Positions 15,850 through 24,240 of a stretch of 39,593 nt of DNA are shown here, piece after piece (position 1 is the stretch's first letter; every line of letters begins with the position of its first letter). The notes below the pieces were generated by a model. That model was not told the DNA's origin and did not search any database. It worked only from the letters and a program-made list of their open reading frames with translations. The translations under genes were made by a program, and so were the position numbers. The DNA is from Bacteroides sp. (lineage in GTDB: Bacteria; Bacteroidota; Bacteroidia; Bacteroidales; Bacteroidaceae), in assembly GCA_017621035.1 (NCBI GenBank), contig JAGATY010000005.1, positions 1-39,593 of the forward strand, given 5' to 3'.

Positions 15850-17295
15850 ATGAGAACTATCTGTCTTTATTTTGAGATACATCAAATTTGTCATCTGAAA
15901 CGTTATCGTTTCTTTGATATAGGCACTAATCATTACTATTATGATGATTATGCCAACGAAACCAGTATCAACGATGTGGCCGAGCGCTCATACATTCCGG
16001 CACTGAGTACGTTGATTGAGATGGTGAAAAGCTCGAACGGTGCCTTCAAAGTAGCTTTGTCCATTTCCGGTGTTGCGCTAGAACAGTTGGAAATCCATGC
16101 ACCGGCCGTAGTAGATCTGTTGCATCAGTTGAACGACACCGGCTGTTGTGAATTCCTGGCCGAGCCATATTCTCACGGTCTCTCTTCTTTGGCTAATGAA
16201 GATTGCTTTAAGGAAGAGGTGATGCGTCAGAGTGCCAAGATGAAGCAAGTGTTTGGCAAAGCACCGAAAGTACTCCGCAACTCAAGTTTGATTTACTCTG
16301 ACGAGATTGGTGCCACCGTGGCTTCCATGGGCTTTAAGGGTATGCTGACCGAGGGTGCTAAGCACATCTTGGGATGGAAGAGTCCGCACTACGTGTACCA
16401 TTGTAACATGAATCCGAAGTTGAAACTATTGCTGCGTGACTATAAGTTGTCTGACGACATCAGTTTGCGCTTCTCTAATTCGGAATGGAATGAGTACCCC
16501 TTGTTTGCAGACAAATACATCGGCTGGATTGATGCGTTACCGCAAGAGGAACAGGTTGTAAACATCTTCATGGAACTCTCTGCATTGGGCATGTATCAAC
16601 CGCTTTCTTCAAACATATTGGAATTCTTGAAAGCATTGCCCGCTTGTGCCAAAGCCAAGGGCATAACCTTCTCTACTCCGACTGAGGTTGTTACCAAGTT
16701 GAACTCTGTATCTCAGTTGGATGTTCCCTATCCGATGTCTTGGCTGGATGAAGAGCGTGATACCAGCTGCTTCCTGGGTAACGTGATGCAACGTGAAGCC
16801 TTTGATAAGCTGTATAGTGTTGCCGAACGTGTCCACATCTGCACTGACCGTCGTATCAAACAAGACTGGGATTATCTGCAGGCCAATGACAACTTCCGTT
16901 TCATGACTACCAAGCAGAGTGGAGTGACACTGTATCGTGGCATCTATGACTCTCCATACGATGCTTTCACTAACTACATGAACATCTTGGGCGACTTCAT
17001 CAAACGAGTGGATTCACTCTATCCCGTAGACATCGACAATGAAGAGTTGAATGCACTTCTGACTACCATTAAGAACCAAGGTGAAGAAATTGCCACCTTG
17101 CAAAAGGCTTTGGACAAGCTGCAAGCTAAGCAGGAGAAGGAGAAGAAAGCTGCTGAGAAGAAGGCTGCCAAAGAGAAAGCAGACAAGGAAGCTCCTAAGG
17201 CCAAGGCTGCAAAGGCTGAATCTAAGGCTGTTAAGAGCGAACCTAAGGCTGCGAAAGCTCCCGCTAAGAAAGTTTCAAAGAAGAAAGAAGCTTAA
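15850..17295 (+). CDS. GH57 alpha-amylase-like protein lacking both catalytic residues, with H1-like tail
   Basis: A 481-residue GH57 homologue, third in the glycogen operon. It keeps the fold signatures: 'FEIHQI' (8-13, the HQP region), 'SISGVALEQLE' (71-81), 'CEFLAEPYSHGLSSL' (100-114). In GH57 alpha-amylases the nucleophile Glu lies in an R-N-T-E-L-I-Y motif and the acid/base Asp in F-M-D-Y-E-T-F-G. Here these read R-N-S-S146-L-I-Y and F-M-E242-L-S-A-L-G, so both catalytic positions appear changed. It is probably a non-hydrolytic or altered-function member. Residues from about 395 form a coiled coil, and 418-481 are Lys/Ala/Pro-rich ('AEKKAAKEKADKE', 'AKAPAKKVSKKK'), resembling a histone H1 tail. 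An intrinsic terminator follows. Confidence 0.88.
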   Translation: MRTICLYFEIHQICHLKRYRFFDIGTNHYYYDDYANETSINDVAERSYIPALSTLIEMVKSSNGAFKVALSISGVALEQLEIHAPAVVDLLHQLNDTGCCEFLAEPYSHGLSSLANEDCFKEEVMRQSAKMKQVFGKAPKVLRNSSLIYSDEIGATVASMGFKGMLTEGAKHILGWKSPHYVYHCNMNPKLKLLLRDYKLSDDISLRFSNSEWNEYPLFADKYIGWIDALPQEEQVVNIFMELSALGMYQPLSSNILEFLKALPACAKAKGITFSTPTEVVTKLNSVSQLDVPYPMSWLDEERDTSCFLGNVMQREAFDKLYSVAERVHICTDRRIKQDWDYLQANDNFRFMTTKQSGVTLYRGIYDSPYDAFTNYMNILGDFIKRVDSLYPVDIDNEELNALLTTIKNQGEEIATLQKALDKLQAKQEKEKKAAEKKAAKEKADKEAPKAKAAKAESKAVKSEPKAAKAPAKKVSKKKEA

Positions 17296-17312
17296 TCTAT
17301 TGCTCATAAGTA

Positions 17313-17348
17313 AGACAGCCCGGCTTTATGATGGAAGCCGGGCTGTCT
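17313..17348. terminator. terminator of the glycogen operon
   Basis: AGACAGCCCGGCTT (17313-17326) pairs over 14 bp with 17335-17348 around an 8-nt loop and is followed by GTTTTAT on the plus strand. It lies between the convergent GH57 and serine-hydrolase genes and may act on both. Confidence 0.85.
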
Positions 17349-17401
17349 GTTTTATGTAGGTAGCAGCTTACACAGTATCGGTTTGTGCTACCAAGAAGTA
17401 T

Positions 17402-18568
17402 TTATTCCTTGATGTAAGCGTTATAGATGGCGTTAGTAAGAGACTTCAAGAAACTCTTGTCCTTAACTGAGGTGTAGCCGTTTGTCATGGCAACAATACC
17501 CCAACCATCGGCCGGACTCCAAATCATGATACTGTTCAAACCATACGCACCACCGGTGTGGCCGACGGGGTAATGGCCGGAAGTATTATATTTCTCATCG
17601 TCGATGTAGTCTACAAACTCTTTCAGGCAGAGTCCGTATTGATCCTCACCATCGTTCTTAATCATCCAAACCGGTGTTTGCATAGCTTTGGCACTCTCTT
17701 CTGAGATGATACGGGTTCCGTTATAAGTACCATAGTTCATGTGCATCATCATATAGACGGCCAAGTCGTGCGCAGAAATCTTCACGCCTCCTGTCGGAGA
17801 GAAGATAGGAGCCGAGTAGCCGAATACATAGTTAGGCATATCCTCAGAACGGCTTCTGTAAGCCCCTTCTGAAGCTACATATTCATCACCTCTGCGATTG
17901 TAGATGATGGCAAACTTGCTTGCATCCAGTGAGTCGATGTTGTGACCACCATACAATCCCAACTTGTGGATGACGTTGGCTCTTACATAGTCATCGAAGC
18001 GTACGCCAGAAACCTTCTCCAAGATGGAACCGGCCAGGTTCAAGCCCATGTTTGAATAGTTATAACCTTCGCCCGGTTTATACTCGAAGTAGGATTCTAT
18101 GCAGTCACCATAAACAGCCGGATTCAGGTGATCCAGCGTGAAGTAATCCTCTTTGTCTCTGATACTTGAGGTATGAGAGAGAATCATTTTCAGCGTGATG
18201 GGCACATCAGGATGGTGCGGGTTTCTGATACGGAAGCCAATCAGGTCACTCACATCATCATCCAATGAGATTACTCCTTGGTCAACCAGTTGCAAAAGTG
18301 AGGTTGCTGTGAAAGATTTTGAGATGGAAGCAATACGCATGATGTCGTCATTCTGGAGTGGTGTCTGTGTACTAAGGTCTTTGTAGCCAAATGATTGATT
18401 GTACACAATCTTTCCATCCTTAACGATGGCGGCCGAGATACCTACTGCCTGAAACTCGTCCATAACACTTTTAATGGCCTGATTGGTTCGCTCTTCCGCA
18501 GACGGAGAACATGCCGCAAACAACATCACGGCAGCGGCAATGCCTAAGAAAAATTTAGAGATACGCAT
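17402..18568 (-). CDS. beta-lactamase-family serine hydrolase lipoprotein
   Basis: A 388-residue lipoprotein of the class C beta-lactamase/AmpH/esterase superfamily. I choose the ATG at 18568 because it gives a clean lipoprotein signal (MRISKFFLGIAAAVMLFAAC, lipid Cys20); frames extending to 18643 put 25 implausible residues before it. Catalytic motifs: S-x-x-K at S81-K84 ('SISKSFTA'), Y-x-N in 'YNYSNMGLNLAG', and H-T-G-G in 'PVGHTGGAYGLNS' in place of K-T-G. Motif 3 with His is common in peptidases and esterases of this superfamily rather than in true antibiotic-degrading enzymes, so I expect a D-amino-acid peptidase or esterase at the outer membrane. TACATTTG on the minus strand at 18600-18607 may be its -7 box. 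Confidence 0.9.
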   Translation of the reverse strand: MRISKFFLGIAAAVMLFAACSPSAEERTNQAIKSVMDEFQAVGISAAIVKDGKIVYNQSFGYKDLSTQTPLQNDDIMRIASISKSFTATSLLQLVDQGVISLDDDVSDLIGFRIRNPHHPDVPITLKMILSHTSSIRDKEDYFTLDHLNPAVYGDCIESYFEYKPGEGYNYSNMGLNLAGSILEKVSGVRFDDYVRANVIHKLGLYGGHNIDSLDASKFAIIYNRRGDEYVASEGAYRSRSEDMPNYVFGYSAPIFSPTGGVKISAHDLAVYMMMHMNYGTYNGTRIISEESAKAMQTPVWMIKNDGEDQYGLCLKEFVDYIDDEKYNTSGHYPVGHTGGAYGLNSIMIWSPADGWGIVAMTNGYTSVKDKSFLKSLTNAIYNAYIKE

Positions 18569-18844
18569 GTTTGATTTATTAAAAGGTTGAAAATTTCCCC
18601 AAATGTAGGCATTTCTAAAGATGTAACCCACTTTTTTGCTCACTTCTTTCCCACTTTTCTTCCAAACACTCTTTTCCCGGATGTTTAACCCAAAGTATTT
18701 ACCTTATAAATATATTGTCGTAGTATTCATTTCTCTTTTATTTTGATAGTAACATGAAAATATACAGTGAATTACTTGCTTATTTATCTATTTTCCCCTA
18801 TTATTGCAAATGATAATTTGTTTTAAACCCCAAAATAGAGTGTT
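18569..18844. other. divergent intergenic region
   Basis: This AT-rich region separates the serine hydrolase and the beta-propeller lipoprotein. It holds the TACATTTG box (18600-18607, minus). No unambiguous promoter could be assigned to the propeller gene and no small gene is evident. Confidence 0.5.
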
Positions 18845-19990
18845 ATGAAGCAGAAATTGAAATGGCCGAATCGTGTGATATTACTCTCCTTTTGTGTAAT
18901 CTTGCTATTTGTTTCATGTGCAGGGAATAAAGAATCAACGAATCAAGGTGTAATAGTATTGAAACCGGAAACTTGTAAGGATTACCTTTTTACGCATTTT
19001 GTGGTTGACAAAATCACCCCCATCGAAACAAACGATAATTTTCTGCTTACCCGTTTAGATAAGGTAATTCGTACTTCTGAGGGGGTGTTGGTATTCTCTA
19101 AAAGTGATGGAATAGTAGCTCTTATTGATGAAGATAGTGGAAAGTTGATTTCTAAGATACGGAGAATAGGAACCGGACCGGGTGAATATAGGAAGATAGT
19201 AGATATTGCCTACAACGAGGAGGAGAAACAAATCTTTATCTTTAATGACTATCAGAAATTACAAAGCTTTGATTTGCTGGGAAATTTTCTCTCTGAAATA
19301 GAAGTGGATGAGTTGTATGAGACAATTACTTATAACGATGGTCAGGTTCTTTTTCATTGTCCCGGAGAAGGATATGCGTCTTATCCCTATGTCGTTGCTA
19401 TGTATCACTTGAATGAGAAGAGCTGGAAGAAATATGCTAAAGATATTGCGCTAGAATTTCCCATCAGAAGTAAAGGGGATGAAATGGTGGGTAGTAAACG
19501 AGTGTGGATAAGTGCAAATCTGGATAATGTCTTGTACACATTTGAAAGGGATGAGTTGATTCCGCAATATAGAATTGATACTCCTATGCTTCAACGTGAT
19601 GATGAAACAGCCAAACTGGTAGCAAGTAATTTGATGGAAGGGCATAAAGAAATAGGTCAAAAACGATTACTGTATAGTTTGAATTCCATACGAGAAACAG
19701 ACAAACATGTTATTTTTAGAAGTAATCTGTATGAACTCTATTTCTTGGATAAGCAATCCGGTAAGTTGTACAAAGAAAAACCAATGGTTCAACAATGGTT
19801 CTGCTTGAGTGCTAATGACTATATCCCTCATGTTGGTAATGACAATAGTTTGATGTTTCTTCTTACCGCTAAAAAGTGGTTATATGAGACATCTATGAAT
19901 AATCTCGTTCCAGAAGTAAGAAAAACGGCTGACAGCATTCAGATTTCAGAGGATAGCAATCCTATACTGATTCTTCTTAAGGAGAAGTAA
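18845..19990 (+). CDS. 6-bladed beta-propeller lipoprotein
   Basis: A 381-residue lipoprotein (signal plus lipobox ending 'LLFVSC', lipid Cys25) of the Bacteroidales 6-bladed beta-propeller family, related to NHL/YncE-like propellers. The characteristic motif 'IRRIGTGPGEYRKIVDIAYN' (around 106-125) is followed by blade-like 'IFIFNDYQKLQSFDLLGNF'. Bacteroides genomes carry many such paralogues, often near sensor or surface genes; binding partners are unknown and none is adjacent here. Local composition is more A/T-rich than the flanking glycogen genes. It is a single gene with its own terminator at 20019-20048. Confidence 0.85.
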   Translation: MKQKLKWPNRVILLSFCVILLFVSCAGNKESTNQGVIVLKPETCKDYLFTHFVVDKITPIETNDNFLLTRLDKVIRTSEGVLVFSKSDGIVALIDEDSGKLISKIRRIGTGPGEYRKIVDIAYNEEEKQIFIFNDYQKLQSFDLLGNFLSEIEVDELYETITYNDGQVLFHCPGEGYASYPYVVAMYHLNEKSWKKYAKDIALEFPIRSKGDEMVGSKRVWISANLDNVLYTFERDELIPQYRIDTPMLQRDDETAKLVASNLMEGHKEIGQKRLLYSLNSIRETDKHVIFRSNLYELYFLDKQSGKLYKEKPMVQQWFCLSANDYIPHVGNDNSLMFLLTAKKWLYETSMNNLVPEVRKTADSIQISEDSNPILILLKEK

Positions 19991-20018
19991 TGGAAGCATA
20001 GATAAAACTAAACATTGT

Positions 20019-20048
20019 ACAGCTCAAGCCCTAGCGTGCTTGGGCTGT
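20019..20048 (+). terminator. terminator after the beta-propeller gene
   Basis: ACAGCTCAAGC (20019-20029) pairs with GCTTGGGCTGT (20038-20048) with one T-G position and an 8-nt loop, followed by GTTGTTTTA. Confidence 0.75.
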
Positions 20049-20085
20049 GTTGTTTTATGGCTTACCGACTTTATCGAGCATAAAA

Positions 20086-20120
20086 AAGCACGAACTTATT
20101 ACAATCATAAATTCGTGCTT
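20086..20120 (-). terminator. terminator of the GT5/DUF4270 operon
   Basis: AAGCACGAA (20086-20094) pairs with TTCGTGCTT (20112-20120), with four further inner pairs (20096-20099/20107-20110). On the minus strand the stem runs into TTTTTTA. It lies 57 bp beyond the DUF4270 stop codon. Confidence 0.85.
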
Positions 20121-20176
20121 CACGGGGATATGTCTGTATCAGTTACACTTATAATATAATAAGGTGTAGTCTGTTA

Positions 20177-21718
20177 TCAGTTGTTGAAACGTGTGTATGT
20201 TACTTCTAGCTTCAGTGCATCACCTTCTTCTCCGCCTTGTAACTTGGCGTAACCGGGTTTCAGGTCGTTTTGGATTCCGGTGATGGTACTGCTGTTATTA
20301 ACATCGTAGGTAACGGTAACGGGAATGAGTAAAACTTTGTCCCAGTCTTTGGTTGCTTCGTCGGTACTCCATTTCTCCTCCCAAGCGGCTTCGTCCCAGC
20401 TACTTCCGGCAGCTTTTTGAGCCTCTTTCTTGGCCTCCATTTTCTCTTCAATACAGGTAGTTACCAGTCGGGCAATGTTCTCAAACGTGTATTGGTTGGC
20501 AACTACGGCACCGTGTGTAGCAGTATAAGAGGTTACGTTATCTATCACATTATTCGATTCGAAGAACTCTTTGAAGTCTTGTTTTCTTATTAGCAACACT
20601 TCGCTGGGAATTCCCATACTGAACTCATACTTGCTTACTCGACTGTAGTTATTGAAACTTAGCTTAACAGCGTTCAGTGTATCGCTGGCTAAGTCTTCAT
20701 GAATAGCCTCATAAGGCAGTTGAGCCTCGGTAAAGATACCGGCCGGTGACTTGATATAAGTGTGATTTTTCTCTTCAGCCTTCACCTTAATCATGTCAGA
20801 ATTGAGGAACTCATTGGCCTGAATAACCTCCTTAGTAGAGGCAAACAGAGTCTTCATACTGTTATAGATGGAGTCTGTTCCGTCTTGCTTCTTCAGAGCG
20901 ACACCGGTTGTATCGTTGATATAGTGGAAACAGAGTTGCAGTTGAAGGTCTACACGGTCTATGTAAAGAATGGTTCCATCACCATAGTCACTCTTGATAT
21001 AGACGCCTTTAAATACATTGTCGATAAAGGCTTTGGAATTCTTAAAGTATTCAGGATGTTCTCTGTACACCTTTAAAATTCTGTCTTCTCCGAACTCTTT
21101 TCTATCCAACGTGAAAGATACATTGGGATAGTAGGTGTATTCACCATAAATATCTGTAGCATAGCGAATAGAATCGGGTACGGTGGCATCGTATGCAGAG
21201 TAGGCTTTACGTCCTAACAGTGAAGCACTGTTGAAACGATTATAATACTCTTCCGGGTCGATGTTAGTATAACGATTCTTTTCCAGTTTCTTATCAAGTT
21301 CATATACACTCATGCGGCATGCGTTCAGAGAGTCTCCAAACCAGGTAGAGTAATAAACTACTAACTTGGCTGCAAGTACCGAGTCCTTGACCAAAGAGCC
21401 GGTTCCGGTTTGGGTTACGGGGTCATATTTATAGACTTCGGGTATTTCAAAGTGATCAGTACAGTTAAGTTCTGTCAGAAAGCTGGCCTCATAGTATCCA
21501 AATTCGGGGTCAGAGAATTTGCCTACATAGCCAGTACTTGTCTTTGCATAAACTGAATCAGCCACAAAAGAACGGGTCTTGACGTCGTAAACAGTGGTAT
21601 GTGCAGAGATGTTGTCATCACCGGGAAGCATCTCCAAACCTAGGGTTCCGGTGGTATCATCGCAACCGAAGAATGTCAGGACTGCCAGAAGCAGTGTTCC
21701 TAGAAATCTTACGTTCAT
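20177..21718 (-). CDS. DUF4270-family lipoprotein
   Basis: A 513-residue outer-membrane or periplasmic lipoprotein of the Bacteroidales family DUF4270. I choose the ATG at 21718: it yields MNVRFLGTLLLAVLTFFGCDD (lipid Cys19) and places the start 22 bases after the GT5 stop codon. The mature part begins 'TTGTLGLEMLPGDDNISAHTTVYDVKTRSFVADSVYAKTS', typical of the family, which is rich in beta-strands and has no known enzymatic motif. Residues near 450-480 carry an Ala/Glu/Lys-rich helix ('EKMEAKKEAQKAAGSS'). It is co-transcribed with the GT5-like gene, a pairing I recall as usual in Bacteroides near panC/panD. Function unknown. Confidence 0.85.
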   Translation of the reverse strand: MNVRFLGTLLLAVLTFFGCDDTTGTLGLEMLPGDDNISAHTTVYDVKTRSFVADSVYAKTSTGYVGKFSDPEFGYYEASFLTELNCTDHFEIPEVYKYDPVTQTGTGSLVKDSVLAAKLVVYYSTWFGDSLNACRMSVYELDKKLEKNRYTNIDPEEYYNRFNSASLLGRKAYSAYDATVPDSIRYATDIYGEYTYYPNVSFTLDRKEFGEDRILKVYREHPEYFKNSKAFIDNVFKGVYIKSDYGDGTILYIDRVDLQLQLCFHYINDTTGVALKKQDGTDSIYNSMKTLFASTKEVIQANEFLNSDMIKVKAEEKNHTYIKSPAGIFTEAQLPYEAIHEDLASDTLNAVKLSFNNYSRVSKYEFSMGIPSEVLLIRKQDFKEFFESNNVIDNVTSYTATHGAVVANQYTFENIARLVTTCIEEKMEAKKEAQKAAGSSWDEAAWEEKWSTDEATKDWDKVLLIPVTVTYDVNNSSTITGIQNDLKPGYAKLQGGEEGDALKLEVTYTRFNN

Positions 21719-21740
21719 AGTCTTTTTGAATTTATCGATA

Positions 21741-22565
21741 TTATTCTTTGTCCGTTTCCCATATCTTGTCGTAGAACTCATTGCAAGCATCGGCAAATGT
21801 ATCGGGAGCTTGGTATGCCAGGAAAGGTTTTCCTGATTGGCGTGCATATTCCAATACCTCTTCGTTGATATGCTCACTATGCTGTACAATGCCGTCTGAG
21901 AAGTCGATGGCAAGTTTGCTCAGCGTAACATAGTCGATGGGATCTTTCAGACTTGATACATCCTTTTTAGCCACTCCTTTAAGCATCAGTTTGGCAGGAT
22001 AATCGCTATGGAAAGGTTGTTTGAAGTCTTCTTCGTAGAGTGAGAATATCACTTTCGAGTTACGGAACGAAGGTTCATCCTTGTATGCCTTCTTAATATA
22101 GAGCGGAGCAAGGGAAGTCAGCCATCCGTGACAGTGGATTACATCGGGACACCAACGCAACTTCTTCACTGTTTCCAGCACACCACGTGCGTAGAAGATA
22201 GTACGTGCATCGTTATCTTCATACTCGTTACCGTTCTCATCTACTATTTGCAGACGTCTTTGGAAGTAGTCATCGTTGTCGATGAAGTAGACCTGCATAC
22301 GTGCCGATGGAATGGATGCAACTTTGATAATCAGCGGATGGTCGGTATCATCGATGATAAGATTCATACCGGAAAGGCGTATCACTTCGTGCAGTTGGTT
22401 TCTGCGTTCGTTAATGTTGCCCCACTTTGGCATAAAGGTACGAATTTCTCTACCTTTCTCTTGTATGGCTTGTGGCAGGTGTCTACCTACAAGCGACATC
22501 TCTGTTTCTGCTACGTAAGGAGTAATCTCTTGGGTAATGAATAATACTTTATTTGCCTTTGTCAT
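21741..22565 (-). CDS. half-length GT5 glycogen/starch synthase-like protein
   Basis: A 274-residue protein matching only the N-terminal (acceptor-side) Rossmann domain of GT5 glycogen/starch synthases: 'KVLFITQEITPYVAETEMSLVGRHLPQAIQEKGREIRTFMPKWG' aligns with the usual start of GlgA, and 'PDVIHCHGWLTSLAPLYIKKAY' with the D-x-x-H-x-H-D-W segment. The C-terminal nucleotide-sugar domain (another ~200 residues with the E-x7-E motif) is absent, and the ADP-glucose-binding K-x-G-G loop reads 'AETEMS'. No frameshifted remainder is visible before DUF4270. I infer a non-catalytic or regulatory glycogen protein, not GlgA itself. A TATCTTTG -7 box lies on the minus strand at 22593-22600. Confidence 0.85.
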   Translation of the reverse strand: MTKANKVLFITQEITPYVAETEMSLVGRHLPQAIQEKGREIRTFMPKWGNINERRNQLHEVIRLSGMNLIIDDTDHPLIIKVASIPSARMQVYFIDNDDYFQRRLQIVDENGNEYEDNDARTIFYARGVLETVKKLRWCPDVIHCHGWLTSLAPLYIKKAYKDEPSFRNSKVIFSLYEEDFKQPFHSDYPAKLMLKGVAKKDVSSLKDPIDYVTLSKLAIDFSDGIVQHSEHINEEVLEYARQSGKPFLAYQAPDTFADACNEFYDKIWETDKE

Positions 22566-22592
22566 AATATAGCAATGTTCTCAATTATGGCG

Positions 22593-22600
22593 CAAAGATA
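22593..22600 (-). promoter_or_regulatory. -7 box of the GT5/DUF4270 operon
   Basis: TATCTTTG on the minus strand lies 27 bp upstream of the GT5 start codon. No good -33 TTTG is seen at the standard distance. Confidence 0.5.
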
Positions 22601-22799
22601 CGAAAAATAGCTCAAAAACAGCTCTTTTCTTTCTCCTATAAAACCTTATGTTTTGTTAAGCGATTGTGCATCAACGTTAAAAGGGAGTGTTTTGTAACAT
22701 CTCTTTCTCGTCTTATAGACATTCTTTTGCTACTTTTCTTCTTTATCTGCTAAATATTGCCTTATTTTGCACCGTTTTTCAGAAACGAACAATATTCAG

Positions 22800-23651
22800 A
22801 TGAAAATGACAGTTGTACATACTATCAGCGACTTGCAGACAGCTCTCTCTGCGTTGCGTCAGCAAGGGAAGGTGATAGGTTTGGTGCCCACTATGGGTGC
22901 ACTTCATGCCGGACATGCCTCATTGGTCAAGCGTTCGGTAGCAGAGAATGATGTTACAGTGGTTAGTATCTTTGTAAATCCCACGCAGTTTAACGACAAG
23001 AACGACTTGGAGAAGTATCCTCGCACACTGGAGGCTGATTGCCAGTTGCTTGAGGATTGCGGTGCCACGTTTGCCTTTGCCCCGTCGGTTGCCGAGATGT
23101 ATCCTCAGCCTGATACCCGCCGGTTCAGTTATGCACCTTTGGATACGGTGATGGAGGGTGCCTTTCGCCCGGGTCACTTCAATGGTGTATGCCAGATTGT
23201 GAGCAAACTGTTCGATGCCGTACAACCGGACAGAGCCTATTTTGGTGAGAAGGACTTTCAGCAACTGGCCATCATTCGCGCCATGGTGAAGGATCTGAAC
23301 TATTCCTTGCAGATTGTGGGATGCCCCATCGTTCGTGAGGCTGATGGCTTAGCGATGAGCAGTCGTAACACACGCTTATCTGCCGAGGAGCGAAAAAATG
23401 CTCTCAAAATATCTCAGACATTGTTCGAAAGTCGTACCTTTGCAGCCACACATTCGGTGGCAGATACTTGTGAGTTCGTGGAACAGAGCATTAACAATGC
23501 AACCGGTTTGCGCCTGGAGTACTTCCAGCTGGTAGACGGGAACACACTGCAACCCATACAAGCGTGGGACGATACGACTTATGCCGTTGGGTGCATCACA
23601 GTCTTCTGCGGGGATGTGCGTCTGATAGACAATATTAAATATAAGGAATAA
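22800..23651 (+). CDS. panC: pantoate--beta-alanine ligase (pantothenate synthetase)
   Basis: PanC joins pantoate and beta-alanine with ATP to form pantothenate, the precursor of coenzyme A. A 283-residue cytoplasmic enzyme of normal length. Signatures: '[14 protein letters not shown]' with the H-x-G-H type pair H36/H39, '[26 protein letters not shown]', '[30 protein letters not shown]', and '[12 protein letters not shown]' (K-M-S-K-S-like loop). I start at the ATG at 22800; an ATG at 22806 is equally possible, while upstream in-frame codons give an unlikely extension. panD follows 20 bases after the stop, supplying beta-alanine for the same reaction. Confidence 0.96.
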   Translation: MKMTVVHTISDLQTALSALRQQGKVIGLVPTMGALHAGHASLVKRSVAENDVTVVSIFVNPTQFNDKNDLEKYPRTLEADCQLLEDCGATFAFAPSVAEMYPQPDTRRFSYAPLDTVMEGAFRPGHFNGVCQIVSKLFDAVQPDRAYFGEKDFQQLAIIRAMVKDLNYSLQIVGCPIVREADGLAMSSRNTRLSAEERKNALKISQTLFESRTFAATHSVADTCEFVEQSINNATGLRLEYFQLVDGNTLQPIQAWDDTTYAVGCITVFCGDVRLIDNIKYKE

Positions 23652-23671
23652 GTATAGAAGGGTTTATAGAG

Positions 23672-24025
23672 ATGATGATAGAAGTATTGAAGTCGAAGAT
23701 ACATTGTGCCCGCGTAACAGAGGCTAATCTCAACTACATGGGGAGTATTACTATCGACGAAGACTTGATGGATGCCGCTAACATGATTGCAGGCGAGAAG
23801 GTCTACATTGCAGATAATAATAACGGCGAGCGCTTCGAAACGTACATTATCAAGGGCGAACGAGGGTCAGGAAAGATTTGTCTCAACGGTGCGGCGGCTC
23901 GTAAGGTGCAGCCCGATGACATTGTCATTATCATGTCTTATGCCTTGATGGACTTTGAAGAGGCGAAGCATTTCAAGCCTACTATTGTATTCCCTGATCC
24001 TACTAACAATAGCATAGTAAGATAA
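23672..24025 (+). CDS. panD: aspartate 1-decarboxylase
   Basis: PanD makes beta-alanine from aspartate using a pyruvoyl group generated by self-cleavage. The 117-residue proenzyme has the expected cleavage site Gly24-Ser25 in '[16 protein letters not shown]', with K9 and Y22-type neighbours conserved, and '[21 protein letters not shown]' near the C-terminus. Two adjacent ATG codons exist; the first (23672) gives the standard G24-S25 numbering. It forms an operon with panC and ends at the terminator at 24059-24092. Confidence 0.96.
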   Translation: MMIEVLKSKIHCARVTEANLNYMGSITIDEDLMDAANMIAGEKVYIADNNNGERFETYIIKGERGSGKICLNGAAARKVQPDDIVIIMSYALMDFEEAKHFKPTIVFPDPTNNSIVR

Positions 24026-24058
24026 TTTTTTATCATGGTTTAAGTTATATTACATTGG

Positions 24059-24092
24059 CCCTGCCCGCTTGTGAAAGTCGGCAGGGATTTTT
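24059..24092 (+). terminator. terminator of panCD
   Basis: CCCTGCCcgCTT (24059-24070) pairs with AAGtcGGCAGGG (24075-24086) around the loop GTGA, followed by ATTTTTC. Confidence 0.85.
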
Positions 24093-24240
24093 CTTATCTC
24101 CCTACCGACTACTTACTGATATCCCTACCGGCTACTAACAGATATTCCTACCGGCTACTTACCGATGTTCCTGCCGACTCCTTACTGATTTTCTTACCGA
24201 TTACTTACCGATGTCCCTACCCGACTGTTCCCTTACAGAT
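24093..24240. repeat. 23-bp tandem array at the panD/TPR convergent junction
   Basis: About six degenerate units. Two clean ones are tattcctaccggctactt (start of the unit at about 24141) and its neighbour on the left. Four units are exactly 23 bp; the first and last are 25 and 28 bp. Each unit itself looks like two diverged 11-12-bp halves sharing a CGGTA(A/G) core on the minus strand. The array starts directly after the panD terminator and overlaps the stop codon of the TPR gene (24233-24235). Confidence 0.8.

Noticed and set aside
17402-18568. Antibiotic-resistance beta-lactamase
   Set aside because: The motif set (S-x-x-K, Y-x-N, H-T-G) fits the wider serine hydrolase/esterase/peptidase family and does not show resistance.
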